A DNA stretch of 32,126 bases from Welwitschia mirabilis (lineage: Eukaryota; Gnetophyta; Gnetopsida; Welwitschiales). The stretch lies in contig JBOZIK010000001.1 of the NCBI GenBank assembly GCA_051453625.1, forward strand, positions 169,269,442-169,301,567. The letters run 5' to 3'. Positions 1-8,880 of this stretch are shown piece by piece. The stretch's first letter is position 1; every line of letters begins with the position of its first letter. A program made the translations under genes and the position numbers. The notes under the pieces are model-generated. The model had not been told where the DNA came from, did no database searches, and saw only the letters and a program-made list of their open reading frames with translations.

Positions 1-803
1 GAGGAGCAAGTCCAATAGTCTCTGTGCATATGTTCATTTTCTTAAGAGAATACAAACCAAGTGGTTTGGGAACCTTGACAAGTTCCTCATCCTTCTGAAT
101 GGCGAACTAATGATTTTCCAAAATCGCTATAATGAGGCCACCAAACGGAAGACTGGAGTAACTAGCAACAAAGAACTAGCTGATGTAGAACATAATAAAT
201 TTGCATAGTTTGATTCTGACACTAGTGCCCAAACAAAATAAAATGTATGCACAAAGAGGAGAGACCTCATCTTTGTGCCCTAGTTTGGGAACCAAATTGT
301 GTGTAGAAATCTGAAACAAGACTCTNNNNNNNNNNNNNNNNNNNNNNNNNNNNNNNNNNNNNNNNNNNNNNNNNNNNNNNNNNNNNNNNNNNNNNNNNNN
401 NNNNNNNNNNNNNNNNNNNNNNNNNNNNNNNNNNNNNNNNNNNNNNNNNNNNNNNNNNNNNNNNNNNNNNNNNNNNNNNNNNNNNNNNNNNNNNNNNNNN
501 NNNNNNNNNNNNNNNNNNNNNNNNNNNNNNNNNNNNNNNNNNNNNNNNNNNNNNNNNNNNNNNNNNNNNNNNNNNNNNNNNNNNNNNNNNNNNNNAGAGG
601 CTCGTGCACCCTTGCTCTTCAAATTTGTAGACTATCTTCATTTCTCTCCCGAAAGATTCATAATCAATTCGTCGTTCAAGAGGTATTGGCCGCTTGTCTA
701 AACCTTCAAACCAAGCTTTTCTGGCTGCTGGAGAAACGAACCAATCTTCTTCAGAAGCTGGTTCCTTGCCTTTTCTAAAAATACCGATCTTGGATCTGAC
801 CAT
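1..803 (-). pseudogene. Extra ORF downstream of copia pol, similar to plant transposon-protein family, partial
   Basis: The start is an ATG at 803 on the minus strand, reading MVRSKIGIFRKGKEP and then a segment with WFVSPAARKAWFEG and a PLERRIDYESF motif. This resembles the 'putative plant transposon protein' family (as I recall, Pfam PF20167), whose members share F.S..A...W/Y followed by IPERG.D and later a FYT/FYANL segment. SLVSDFYTQF is visible just past the N gap (326-595), in register with the same ORF. A stop follows soon after, and coding-like text continues in another frame to the window edge, so the gene is broken or the gap length is wrong. Its role is unknown; in Sireviruses a 3' ORF after pol is often called env-like. 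It lies about 400 bp downstream of the RNase H stop. Confidence 0.5.
326..595. other. Assembly gap (270 N)
   Basis: There is a run of N inside the extra ORF of element 1. The flanking sequences show no shared overlap. Coding-like sequence on the minus strand continues on both sides. Confidence 0.99.
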
Positions 804-919
804 GACTATGAGGCAAAATAGATTCCAAAAAGCAGAGGTGGCAAGGGGAAGTAGTGAAAGTGAGGAAGATGAGAAGAACCAAGAGAAAAATGAAACAGAA
901 GTAAGAACATGGAAATAAA

Positions 920-1090
920 AAGGCCCTGGCGGGAGTGCGGGCGTCCGCAGCACCTTACGCTCGAACATCCTGGAAAAAATGGAGGGACGACCGGGTTTTA
1001 AAAAAATTAGATACCCTTTTAAAAAGACAGACATCCGGGGAAAAATTACGACGGACGTCTGAAAAAAATATGGGACGTTCGAACAAGAAC
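920..1090 (-). repeat. Scattered GGACGTC-type motifs between pol and the extra ORF
   Basis: Copies of the same word that builds the U3 array of the LTR occur here: gcgtccg, gaacatcctgg, ggacgaccgg, agacatccgg, acggacgtctg and gggacgttcgaac. They lie between the RNase H stop (1210) and the start of the extra ORF (803), outside any LTR boundary that I can see. They could be a remnant of an older LTR or an internal regulatory block; the sequence does not decide. Confidence 0.45.
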
Positions 1091-1209
1091 AAACAAGGAA
1101 GATAAAAAGTTTGAAGAAAGTTTGAAGAAATACAATTTTAGAAAATGAAATCGAGGACCTTTTCCCCAAATAATATCAAATTTAAGAGTGGAGAGTATTA
1201 CCAAGAAAC

Positions 1210-1639
1210 TCATACCTGAGAGGGATATGGGCCTATCCTTAAATTTTTCCTTAGAAAAATGAAGCACTCTTCGTTCAGAGCCTTTGTCATAATATCTGCA
1301 AGTTGGTGATTAGTGTCAATACATTCTAACTCAACAATGCCATTTTATACCTGATATGAAATGATGTCTGATATCAATATCTTTTGTGCGAGAGTGTTGT
1401 ACTGGATCCTTAGTGATACTAATCGCACTTGTGTTATCGCAGTACATCCTTATTGTTGGAACTTTGACACCAAAATCAATTAGCATTTGTTTCATCCAAG
1501 TAAGTTGAGCACAACAAGCTCCAGCAGCGATGTATTCAGCTTCTACTATAGATAAGGAAGTTGTGGTTTGCTTTCTGCTGAACTATGATACAAGACAGTT
1601 TCCCCATATAGAAACAAGCTCCGCTGGTGCTTTTCCTAT
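1210..1639 (-). pseudogene. Ty1/copia polyprotein, RNase H domain (3' end of pol)
   Basis: On the minus strand the translation begins RKSTSGACFYMGK, the standard start of the copia RNase H core (KSTSG). It continues with AEAEYIAA-like text (here a decayed ATIDKE/YIAAGACCAQL equivalent), a WMKQ-like segment, CDNTSAI-like and KHIDIR-like segments, and ends with ALNEECFIFLRKNL before a TGA at 1212-1210. In-frame stops and small indels break it repeatedly, so it is not functional. Its N-terminal neighbour on the element is the N gap at 1640-1739, immediately followed by the gag start, with no protease, integrase or RT between. RNase H would degrade the RNA strand of the RNA:DNA hybrid during reverse transcription. 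Confidence 0.85.
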
Positions 1640-1739
1640 NNNNNNNNNNNNNNNNNNNNNNNNNNNNNNNNNNNNNNNNNNNNNNNNNNNNNNNNNNNNN
1701 NNNNNNNNNNNNNNNNNNNNNNNNNNNNNNNNNNNNNNN
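1640..1739. other. Assembly gap (100 N, probably unknown size)
   Basis: Exactly 100 N lie between the gag N-terminus and RNase H of element 1. A round 100 is a common placeholder, so the missing few kilobases of gag and pol may sit here. Confidence 0.95.
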
Positions 1740-1844
1740 AACACTCATCTTTGATTTCCAGTGGGCGTAATTGCGGCCATTGAAGAAGGGAGGTCTTGAA
1801 ACCGCCTGACCTTCTTGATGCCCTACAAAGCTAGAGGATGCCAT
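1740..1844 (-). pseudogene. Copia gag, N-terminal fragment (element 1)
   Basis: The start at 1844 reads MASSSFVGHQEGQAVSRPPF followed by FNGRNYAHWKSKM. The 'SRPP.FNG.NY..WK..M' signature is the conserved start of copia gag (UBN2/DUF4219-type). The fragment runs into the N gap after about 35 residues. The start is placed by the ATG that precedes the signature, 59 bp downstream of the primer-binding site. The gag of element 2 starts with the same MASS, which supports this start. Gag forms the intracellular virus-like particle. Confidence 0.85.
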
Positions 1845-1902
1845 TGAACTGACCCTACACTAAGAATAAAACAATAGAAAATATGTGCAAATCTAGAGCA
1901 AC

Positions 1903-1917
1903 CAGGCTCTGATACCA
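1903..1917 (-). other. Primer-binding site, initiator tRNA-Met type (element 1)
   Basis: The minus strand reads TGGTATCAGAGCCTG two bases after the LTR end. TGGTATCAGAGC is complementary to the 3' end of plant initiator Met tRNA, the usual copia primer. Confidence 0.92.
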
Positions 1918-2442
1918 ACTGTTAGGATCCTAAAGGCACCCTTGGGGGGGGTGAATAGGGTAATAAAAAATTATTTTGCGATAACAACGATTTTAGATTT
2001 GAAAACACATGAATAGCAATAATAGAAATGGTATGGAAAAATAACTGAAAACATAAAACAAGTGCACCAGATTTTTATAGTGGTTCGGCCAAGCCTACTC
2101 CAGTCTCAAGGGGCAGCAAACAACTATCAACCTCTTGGTTCCTTTATCAAGAGATCTTTTATAACAACTCATTCACACGGAGTTCGTACGGCTTACAGGC
2201 CACTGTTCAAATCCTTAAGCCACTTACAATAGAGAATAAAAGAGAGAGGGAGAGATTTCTGATATAAGAGTGTCTAGATGTAGCACAGGCCATCAGTGTT
2301 TTGAAGCTAAGATAATCTTCTGCTCAAAATAGATGGATAACTCAAATAAGTACAATAGCTTTCAGAGAGTAAACAAACTTTTGCAAAGTTCTAAAAATCT
2401 TTTTCAAAATGTAAGCTTTTGTCTTGCAATACAATGGTGAGG

Positions 2443-2453
2443 CATATATATGT
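2443..2453 (-). promoter_or_regulatory. LTR TATA box (element 1)
   Basis: The minus strand reads CATATATATGCC, about 130 bp downstream of the palindrome array. Element 2 has TATATATG at the matching distance from its array. Confidence 0.6.
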
Positions 2454-2580
2454 AGAAGAATAATGGCTAGGGATTTTGATCTTTGAAACATAAGCCATAC
2501 GCCCAAAAAGAAGCCGCTGAAATGTTAAAACCCGTGGCTAACTTCTATAAACAGCTATATTTCTGCGCCAACGAATATAA

Positions 2581-2926
2581 GCTCGGACGTCCCAACAAGG
2601 AGACTCAAACATCCGGTTTTTAATCTACTTTGCAAGAGAACCAAATACAGGTTCGGACGTCTCGGTTTCATAGGTCCAACGTCCCAATACAAAACACCGT
2701 GTACAGGGTCGGACGTCCCAATTTCACAAGGCGGACGTCCCGGTATAACCAAACTGAATACAGCTCTAGACATCCCGATTTCACAGGGCAAACGTCCCGA
2801 TATATTCAGACTGAATATAATGCCAGACATCCGGTTTCACAAGGTGAACATCCCAATATAGAAAACCACATAGATAGTCGGATGTCCCGATGACATAAGG
2901 CGGACGTCCCAATCTGGAGAAGACTT
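2581..2926 (-). repeat. U3 tandem array of about 57-bp units with paired GGACGTCC-like palindromes
   Basis: Six units can be laid out by eye: 2581-2650 (70 bp), 2651-2706, 2707-2763, 2764-2820, 2821-2875 and 2876 to about 2926. Each unit carries two copies of a word close to CGGACGTCCCRA, joined by a short TTTCACAAGG-like spacer, then a TATA..CAGA.TGAATA-like filler. The core GGACGTCC is a perfect palindrome with an ACGT centre, the class of core bound by plant bZIP factors. A cluster of palindromic repeats upstream of the LTR TATA box is a reported Sirevirus feature. The array is translated as a false repeat peptide on the plus strand. Confidence 0.88.
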
Positions 2927-2972
2927 GTTTTCTAACTTTTGAATCTCATCATTGAAAACTTATGTTCCAACA

Positions 2973-3430
2973 AAGTTTTCTTTGTACAACCCATAAGCAA
3001 AGCCCTACAAGCAAGGCTAAAATAAAAGAATAAATTAATACCCAAGTATAAGTCTAACGAGGACTTTACAAGAAATAAAATTCTGACTAGCAAAAGTCTA
3101 GCAAAAGAAACTAAACTACATTGCATCTGCAAGAGAAGATAACAAAAGCACCATTCCTAACCCCTTTTTACTCTTCCTAGGGGCATTCCAAAAGCTCAGG
3201 CAGTTCTGAAATGCTATGTTAGAAGAGTTGCACGAGGTTAGGATGGGCTAACCCATTGTTGTACTTGCAAGAAAGAAATCAACAACACACTCTTAATCCC
3301 TTTTACCCCTTTAATGTGCATTTTGCAAGCTCTATGCAAAAGAGGTTGCAGGAAAGAGAAATTCTGCGAAAGAGGTTGCAGGAAAGAGAAATTCTGCTAG
3401 AAAAATATGAGAGAGAAGAATTTATAGAAA
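2973..3430. other. Flank of element 1 without gene; contains a 30-bp tandem duplication
   Basis: No gene is recognised here. At 3339-3397 a 30-bp unit (reading AAAGAGGTTGCAGGAAAGAG and onward) occurs twice in tandem, nearly identical. It translates to a KRLQEREIL-type repeat, but nothing else supports a protein. Confidence 0.6.
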
Positions 3431-3920
3431 AGGGTTTGTGGCAGGGGTGTGGATGGATTGGAAGGGGCTCATCCAGAAGCTCAAGACGGGAGTCAAGAAT
3501 CTTTTAAGAAGAAGAGGTGGGACTGGGAGGGGGGAGGGGGTGGAGGAATGTTTCGAGGGGGGTTGTCAAGAAACTCAATGGGGAGGGGTCAAGAACCTAG
3601 GAGGGGGAATGGGTTCGAGTGGGGTCATCCAGAAACTCGATCGGGGAGGAGGACTAGAGGGTCAAGAACTTTTTGGGAGTAGATGGAATCGAGGTGGGTC
3701 ATCGAGGAACTCAAGAAGTGGATTCTGGGGGAGTCATCAAGAAACTCGACTGGGCAGAGAAGAGGTCAAGAACCCTCGAGAAACTCAACTGGGGTGGGGG
3801 ATGGCTGGGTTTGAGAACCCTTGGAGGTGAAGAAGGAGTGGAGGATCGCTGGGGGTTAGGGGAGTGGATTCTATGGGGTTCATTGAGAAACTCGATTGGA
3901 GGGGAGGGGCAGAAGGTCGA
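3430..3920 (+). repeat. G-rich degenerate minisatellite
   Basis: A word close to AGAAACTCRAYTGGG recurs at about 3579, 3630, 3739, 3779 and 3888. It alternates with GTCAAGAAC, GTCATC and G-runs, giving imperfect units of roughly 40-60 bp. The plus strand is strongly purine-rich, which keeps several frames open by chance; I do not regard these as genes. Four or more G-runs at 3519-3540 (GGG-ACT-GGG-A-GGGGGG-A-GGGGG) fit a G-quadruplex pattern. Confidence 0.7.
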
Positions 3921-5640
3921 AAACCAAAACAAAGGAGTGCAAATAAATTCAATTAACACAAACCTTCTCCCAGCTATTTCTATGTGTAGGAAAGATTTCC
4001 AGAAAAGGGAAAATACACAAGTTTGCATTTCCAACAAGGGACAAAGTAGATTTTTTCAATATCTCATAATACAATAGCAATCTGCAAAATGCTTTTCAAA
4101 TTTACATTTTTATGGAATAAGTTACACAAGAATAGGGCATTACAAAATTGGTCCAAGGGATAGTTTTTCCTTTAGCCAAAAATACAACATTAAGCTTACA
4201 ATGTTTTACATTGGAAGGCCTTAAAAATTAAGGGAGAAGACAGCAATTTCTTGCCCAGAGTTCCACCACCACCACTGGATAGCCAACTGGCTAAGCAGCA
4301 CCTGTACCTGTGACAAAATGGTATGGATGAGAAATATGAAAAACACAAATCTTAGTATAGCCCAGTGAGGGGAAAGGGTCTCAAAAAGGCTCAAAGGTAT
4401 CCAAAACAAAGCAAGAGGAGAAAAACTCAAAATTTGCAAATTGAGAAGGTACCCATTTGATTATTTTAGATTTATGTTAAAAAAAAAATTCACACTTTTA
4501 GCAACACAGGTGTGCCCTGACCGGGAGAGATTTCATTCAATTTTGCACATTTTTTCCCCCTACTCTCCCTGGCAATTCCCTTCCATGGTCATGGAAGCCC
4601 AACAGAGGGTATTCCCTCTAAAGTTCACATCCCCTGGTTGCCCTGGCCAGATTTTATTCTTGTTATTTAACACATAAAGCATAAAAACTCAGCTTTACTC
4701 CACGGCCCACGAAATATTGCCCTAAATTTTCAGATTGAGAAAAACAAAAATTCTTTAGAAGTAACAATTAGCCAAGACAAGGAAGGATTGAAGAAAACAG
4801 GCAGCAATTTCACAAAAACAGGGCATTTCAGCAGTGCAAAGTAGATGAATCGCTACCAAAGAAGCTAAAGGAGCCAAAACCATACTCAAGGAAGTAGAAA
4901 AAGTGCAGATCCTGAAATGTGAAAGTCTTCTTCCTGAGTTGCAAGGGAAAAAACTGAAGAAAAACTTGAGAAGAATGAGAAAAGAGACAAGGCCTTCAAG
5001 TTTCAACATATTTATAGAAAAAGTTGGTGAGGTGTCAAGTTTCCCAATGACCACTTGGCTTTTCTCTAAACCCCCTCCTTCACACTTGGCCTTTTGGGAA
5101 AAATAATATTAGAAGTAAATTTCTTTTAAAATAAAAGAAAGGAATAGCTTTCAATAACCATTTAAAGCTTTAGTATATTTTCAAAATAACTAATCTCATA
5201 TAGAAAAAAACCATCTTTTACTATCATTAACCTTTTTCTTGTGCATGGATAATTTGTATTAAAATTTAATTCTTTCTTGGCTGTGAGGACATGACAGTCT
5301 TGCACCCATGCTCTTGCTTCTAAATAACCTTACATCAATGTCTTATCAAGCACCAAACTTCTTTGTTGAGTTTCAAAAGTAAATCAATGCAAATAGGCAC
5401 ATTCTACATTTTTGCTTGTCAAAACTTGGGCTTGAACAGAACTTGAGAAAAGTCCAACACGTAAATGTTTAAAATCAAGCTATGAAAACCTTGATGTTAA
5501 GATTTAACAGAGATCTAGAGTAGAAAATCAATAAGACTAGGTTTGAGAGTGAATGTAGAGTAGTTCAACTTCTAAATCACTATAAATTATTGTGTGTTGC
5601 TTGCCCCTTTTTTATTCCTTAGTTTCATTCAATAAGCAAC
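3921..5640. other. AT-rich stretch, no gene recognised
   Basis: Open stretches on both strands are short and low in complexity, and none matches a family that I know. No TE protein signature, tRNA or clear repeat was found. Confidence 0.5.
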
Positions 5641-5739
5641 ACATACAATCTTAATGCAATTTTTTTTTTTGTGCTTTGATATTTATATGTGCTTGTAATT
5701 TGTTGGCTTCTCTAATGTTAGGACACAGCTTTAAGGCAA

Positions 5740-5995
5740 TGCCCCTTTATCCAAAATTCCTCTTTTCTTTTCTCTGTATCATCCTTCAGTTCTTCCCTTT
5801 TTATCTTTCGTTCTTCCAAGGTCTTTATCCTTATTTCCATCCATTATCTTTGCCTTTTCATGAACTTCATTCTTCCACTCCCCCTTTTCCCACTTTCTCC
5901 TACCTACCCTTCCACTCCCTTTTACCCTTTCTTTTCCTCCCTCCCTTACATTTTCATTTCCCTCTTCCCAGTTGCCTAGGCCTTGCTGGCGGCTT
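5740..5995 (+). repeat. Pyrimidine-rich tract
   Basis: The plus strand is dominated by C and T (for example ctcccccttttcccactttc) for about 250 bp. The minus strand reads open by chance as an E/G/K-rich peptide. Compositionally it resembles the larger tract at 8880-10860. Confidence 0.6.
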
Positions 5996-6224
5996 CCTAG
6001 GAGTGCCTCCAATTGCTCACATTATATATTGCCATTCGTCCCTTGAACCTAAACAAGCTTTGTGCAGGATGTAGGTCTCACAATAGTGCAAAGCATGATG
6101 CTAGCTTTGGAGAAGCCTTAAAGTTTGTCAATTCTAGGAGAGAACATCCTTGCTGCAATTACTATTTCCTCGGCTTGCTCAGCTTGATAGTCTTTCAAAA
6201 TTCTACTATTGGTTGAGCTCATTG

Positions 6225-6425
6225 TTTTGGGACATATTTCCCTAATGAATTACCAGTGCTTTTAGGAGTATTTCTAATTCTATGCCAACAACCAGCACAC
6301 GTCTGGTGGTCACTGTACCCCTTAGCCCTCTATATACAACCCTTCATTTGCAATTTGTGATGTTAGAGAGTTAATGATTCAATAATAAAATTTGAACTCT
6401 GGTTGAACACCTTTTTAAGACTAAA
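6225..6425 (+). promoter_or_regulatory. Possible solo or decayed LTR core (TATA plus AATAAA)
   Basis: CTCTATATACAACCC at about 6329 is followed after some 50 bp by TCAATAATAAAATTTGAACTC, the spacing of TATA box and polyadenylation signal seen in many compact plant copia LTRs. No matching primer-binding site or second LTR was found, so this is a weak call. Confidence 0.25.
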
Positions 6426-6479
6426 AGCACCTTTATGTGCTAGACCTCATTTCTAGGCATTCTACCTTGTTTTGAAAGG

Positions 6480-8880
6480 AGAGCTTTTGCTAGCAGTGGG
6501 AGACATGTCCGTGCAGCACACTTCCACCATTGATTGGGTTGCATTTACCTCCTCCAACTTCCAAGGCAAAGCTTCTTTCCCAAAGCAACATTCAACATTA
6601 TTTCTTACAATTATTGCATACTCTCCCATGGCCAATTTTTCTTTTCCTTGTTTCCTTCTATTGCCCTCTTTCTTTCATTTCTTTTTTCAAAGGAAGTTAA
6701 CAAAACATTTCAGACGTATTTCATCTGTACTCTATTGCTTCCTTCTGCTATCAAAATGATTCACTACTTGGGCACAAAGGGGAGCATCTTCTCTCCTAGA
6801 AGATCTCAACAGATTATAGCCTTCCTCAGAAACAAGTTTAGTCCAATCACTTGGCTGAAAGAAATGTGTGTTGATCTCCCCCAACCAGGAAAGCAAATTA
6901 AATCAACAGCGCTATGTTGCATTGTTATGAAAGTATCATCAAATGTCTATCAATCAGATTTACTATAAGGTACTAATTTGTCATGCACTCTTAATGTAGC
7001 AATTTATCCAAATACCATAGATATGAAGATGTGGATTACACGTGGATTAAGGTACTATGCAACATGACTAAGGATAAGAAGAAGGTGTATGGAGCACCAA
7101 TTATTTCAGATTAGTCACAAAGGTCAAGCTACCTGGCTGTCGAACAAATATTATTTGCAGCTTGATTAGGATATTGAGGATCCATATCACTCATGTTGTA
7201 GTTTGCCTTGATGCAAGGAAGGATGATATGGGATCACCCTTCAAAACATTGAAATAAATAAATAAGTTCTATTTAAATTAAATTGATAGAAGTTTCATCT
7301 TCACAAGGATTTATTTTTCAAGTAAGAAATTTGATCGTAAAAATCTAAAGTATTTCCAAGATACCCGAGTCTCTGAGGCCCATTTCATAGGTCAGGTAGA
7401 CAGATTTCATAGTAAAACTTACTAGAACAGACAAGGCTCTGTCTAAGCTTCATATTGACAAGCCATTTAATACGTTTGACTGATATATGATGATTTTATG
7501 TCTAAATTAGACAAGGCATATTTCTGTGTGTTTCTTAGGGCAAAAAATTTATGTCATTTGTATATGTTAAGTTTAGAAAGTAGTAGGAGACTTAAATCAG
7601 ATTTTCTCATTTCCCAATAGCACCCTTTGTTCTCTAAAGTAGAGGTTTTGGTGGATATTTGCTAGACATTCTCCTAGTGGAGTTCTCTTGGTTGGAAGTT
7701 GGCTCTCTTATGTGAAGTGTTGATTCAGGAAGCTCAATGTGTTAAGACTTCAAAAATGGTAGATTTTATATTCTCTTGTAATCCCGGTCTTGTCACTAGA
7801 AGTGAGACGATTTTTGCTTCCAAGTATTGCTTTCTATTTCCATTTTCATTGTTGATGTAAGCAAAATATTGTCGTGGGGCTTTCATTGTATATAATCTAC
7901 ATCATCTTAGGCCTTTTGGTCTGTTTACATCATAAGTGGATATGCAGAAGTGTAGAAGGCCATTTGAATTAATGAAAAGAGGACAAAAGTTGATTAGATT
8001 AGGACGACTGTCATGAAGGAGGGAAGATACAATTATCTTACACAAAGGACACAAAATCATGTAGTACTACTGATGCAGCTAACAGGATTTGCAACATGGC
8101 AAGAAGCCAGTTCACTTACAAATGGCAAGTCAAAGAATATTTAAGAGTCATAGAAAGTCTTTTGAAAATTTTGGCAGTATGCTATCCCTTGTGTAATATT
8201 GTAATCTCACCTTAGATGTTCAAAAATGTCTGTGATCCTAATCACTTTTTGTCCTAATCTAGATGTTTGACTACTCACATTGTGGATACTACTCATGAAA
8301 GTTGTGTGCCTCCTGCCTCTATCTATTTCCTATTATTTTATTTGCATTGGTTAAGCTCAGAAGAGGGGGGGTTTCATTACTTGATTACCATGATAAGATG
8401 AAGGTTATACACTTGTTCTTTCAAGAGTTTCTACTTGTCATATGAGAAAATGCATATAATGTCTGTATGATACAAACCGTAAGCAACAATATGATAAAAT
8501 GATGCTTGAAATTCAATCATTATTTGCCAGACTGTGAAGATAAAATTCAATAAAGTTTACAAGAAATTGCTATTTTATGATTTGGTATTATTTGTCACAT
8601 GCAATAAAGAAAGAGAATGATACACACTTTGGAATCTTTAAAGATCTAAAGCAGTTTAGACTGTATTTTCACAAATGAGACAATAATGGGCTTGCTTTGC
8701 AAAGTGTATAAAAGCTACTTATTCCCAAAAATAATGGAAGTGGAATTATACAGGGATATTTTATTCCATAAGGAGGAGTTGAAAGGTCTTATAAATCTAC
8801 AGAAATTAGGCTGCAATAATTTAAAGTATTGGAAACTCTCAAAACTATCTAATTAATTACAAAATCTCAAGACTTTCATG
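6480..8880. other. AT-rich stretch, no gene recognised
   Basis: Short open frames near 6472-6968 have no recognisable domain. The rest is AT-rich with frequent stops in all frames. I found no TE protein motif. Confidence 0.5.

Larger units (their letters stand above)
1..2972 (-). mobile_element. Sirevirus-like Ty1/copia retrotransposon, partial (element 1)
   Basis: Read on the minus strand, the order is LTR (2972-1920), primer-binding site (1917-1903), gag start (1844), an N gap, copia RNase H (1639-1210), a spacer, and an additional ORF (803 to the window edge). The gag start, the 1.05-kb LTR with a palindromic U3 array, and an extra ORF after pol together fit the Sirevirus/Maximus lineage of copia. 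The 3' LTR lies beyond position 1. Protease, integrase and most of reverse transcriptase are absent; they are either deleted or hidden in the 100-N gap. Lineage assignment is inference from architecture. Confidence 0.8.
1920..2972 (-). mobile_element. LTR of element 1 (5' LTR, minus strand)
   Basis: In the sense direction it starts TGTTGGAACATAAG (2972) and ends GGATCCTAACA (1920), with short terminal inverted repeats of the TGTTRG/CYAACA kind and canonical TG...CA ends. The length is 1053 bp. In sense order it holds the palindrome array (2926-2581), a TATA box (about 2452-2444) and a CCCTATTCACCCCC block near the 3' end. The last 100-150 bp resemble the LTR end of element 2 (CCACTATAAA.ATC, CCCTATTCAC, GATCCTAACA). 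The other LTR is outside the window, so the boundary at 2972 rests on the TG motif and on similarity to element 2. Confidence 0.8.

Noticed and set aside
2630-2893. 87-codon plus-strand ORF with an internal peptide repeat
   Set aside because: It is the translation of the U3 tandem array on the antisense strand of the LTR; the repeat is in the DNA and there is no protein family.
3438-4077. Overlapping G/R/E-rich ORFs of 77-134 codons in different frames
   Set aside because: Purine-rich minisatellite sequence lacks stop codons by composition; no domain and no preferred frame.
5779-6012. Minus-strand E/G/K-rich ORF
   Set aside because: Complement of a pyrimidine-rich tract; low complexity.
7990-8035. 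Possible decayed exon of the thioredoxin-like gene (minus strand reads HDSRPN, compare FDDSRP of the family)
   Set aside because: Only five or six residues agree, no clear splice sites, and neighbouring residues do not match; chance cannot be excluded.
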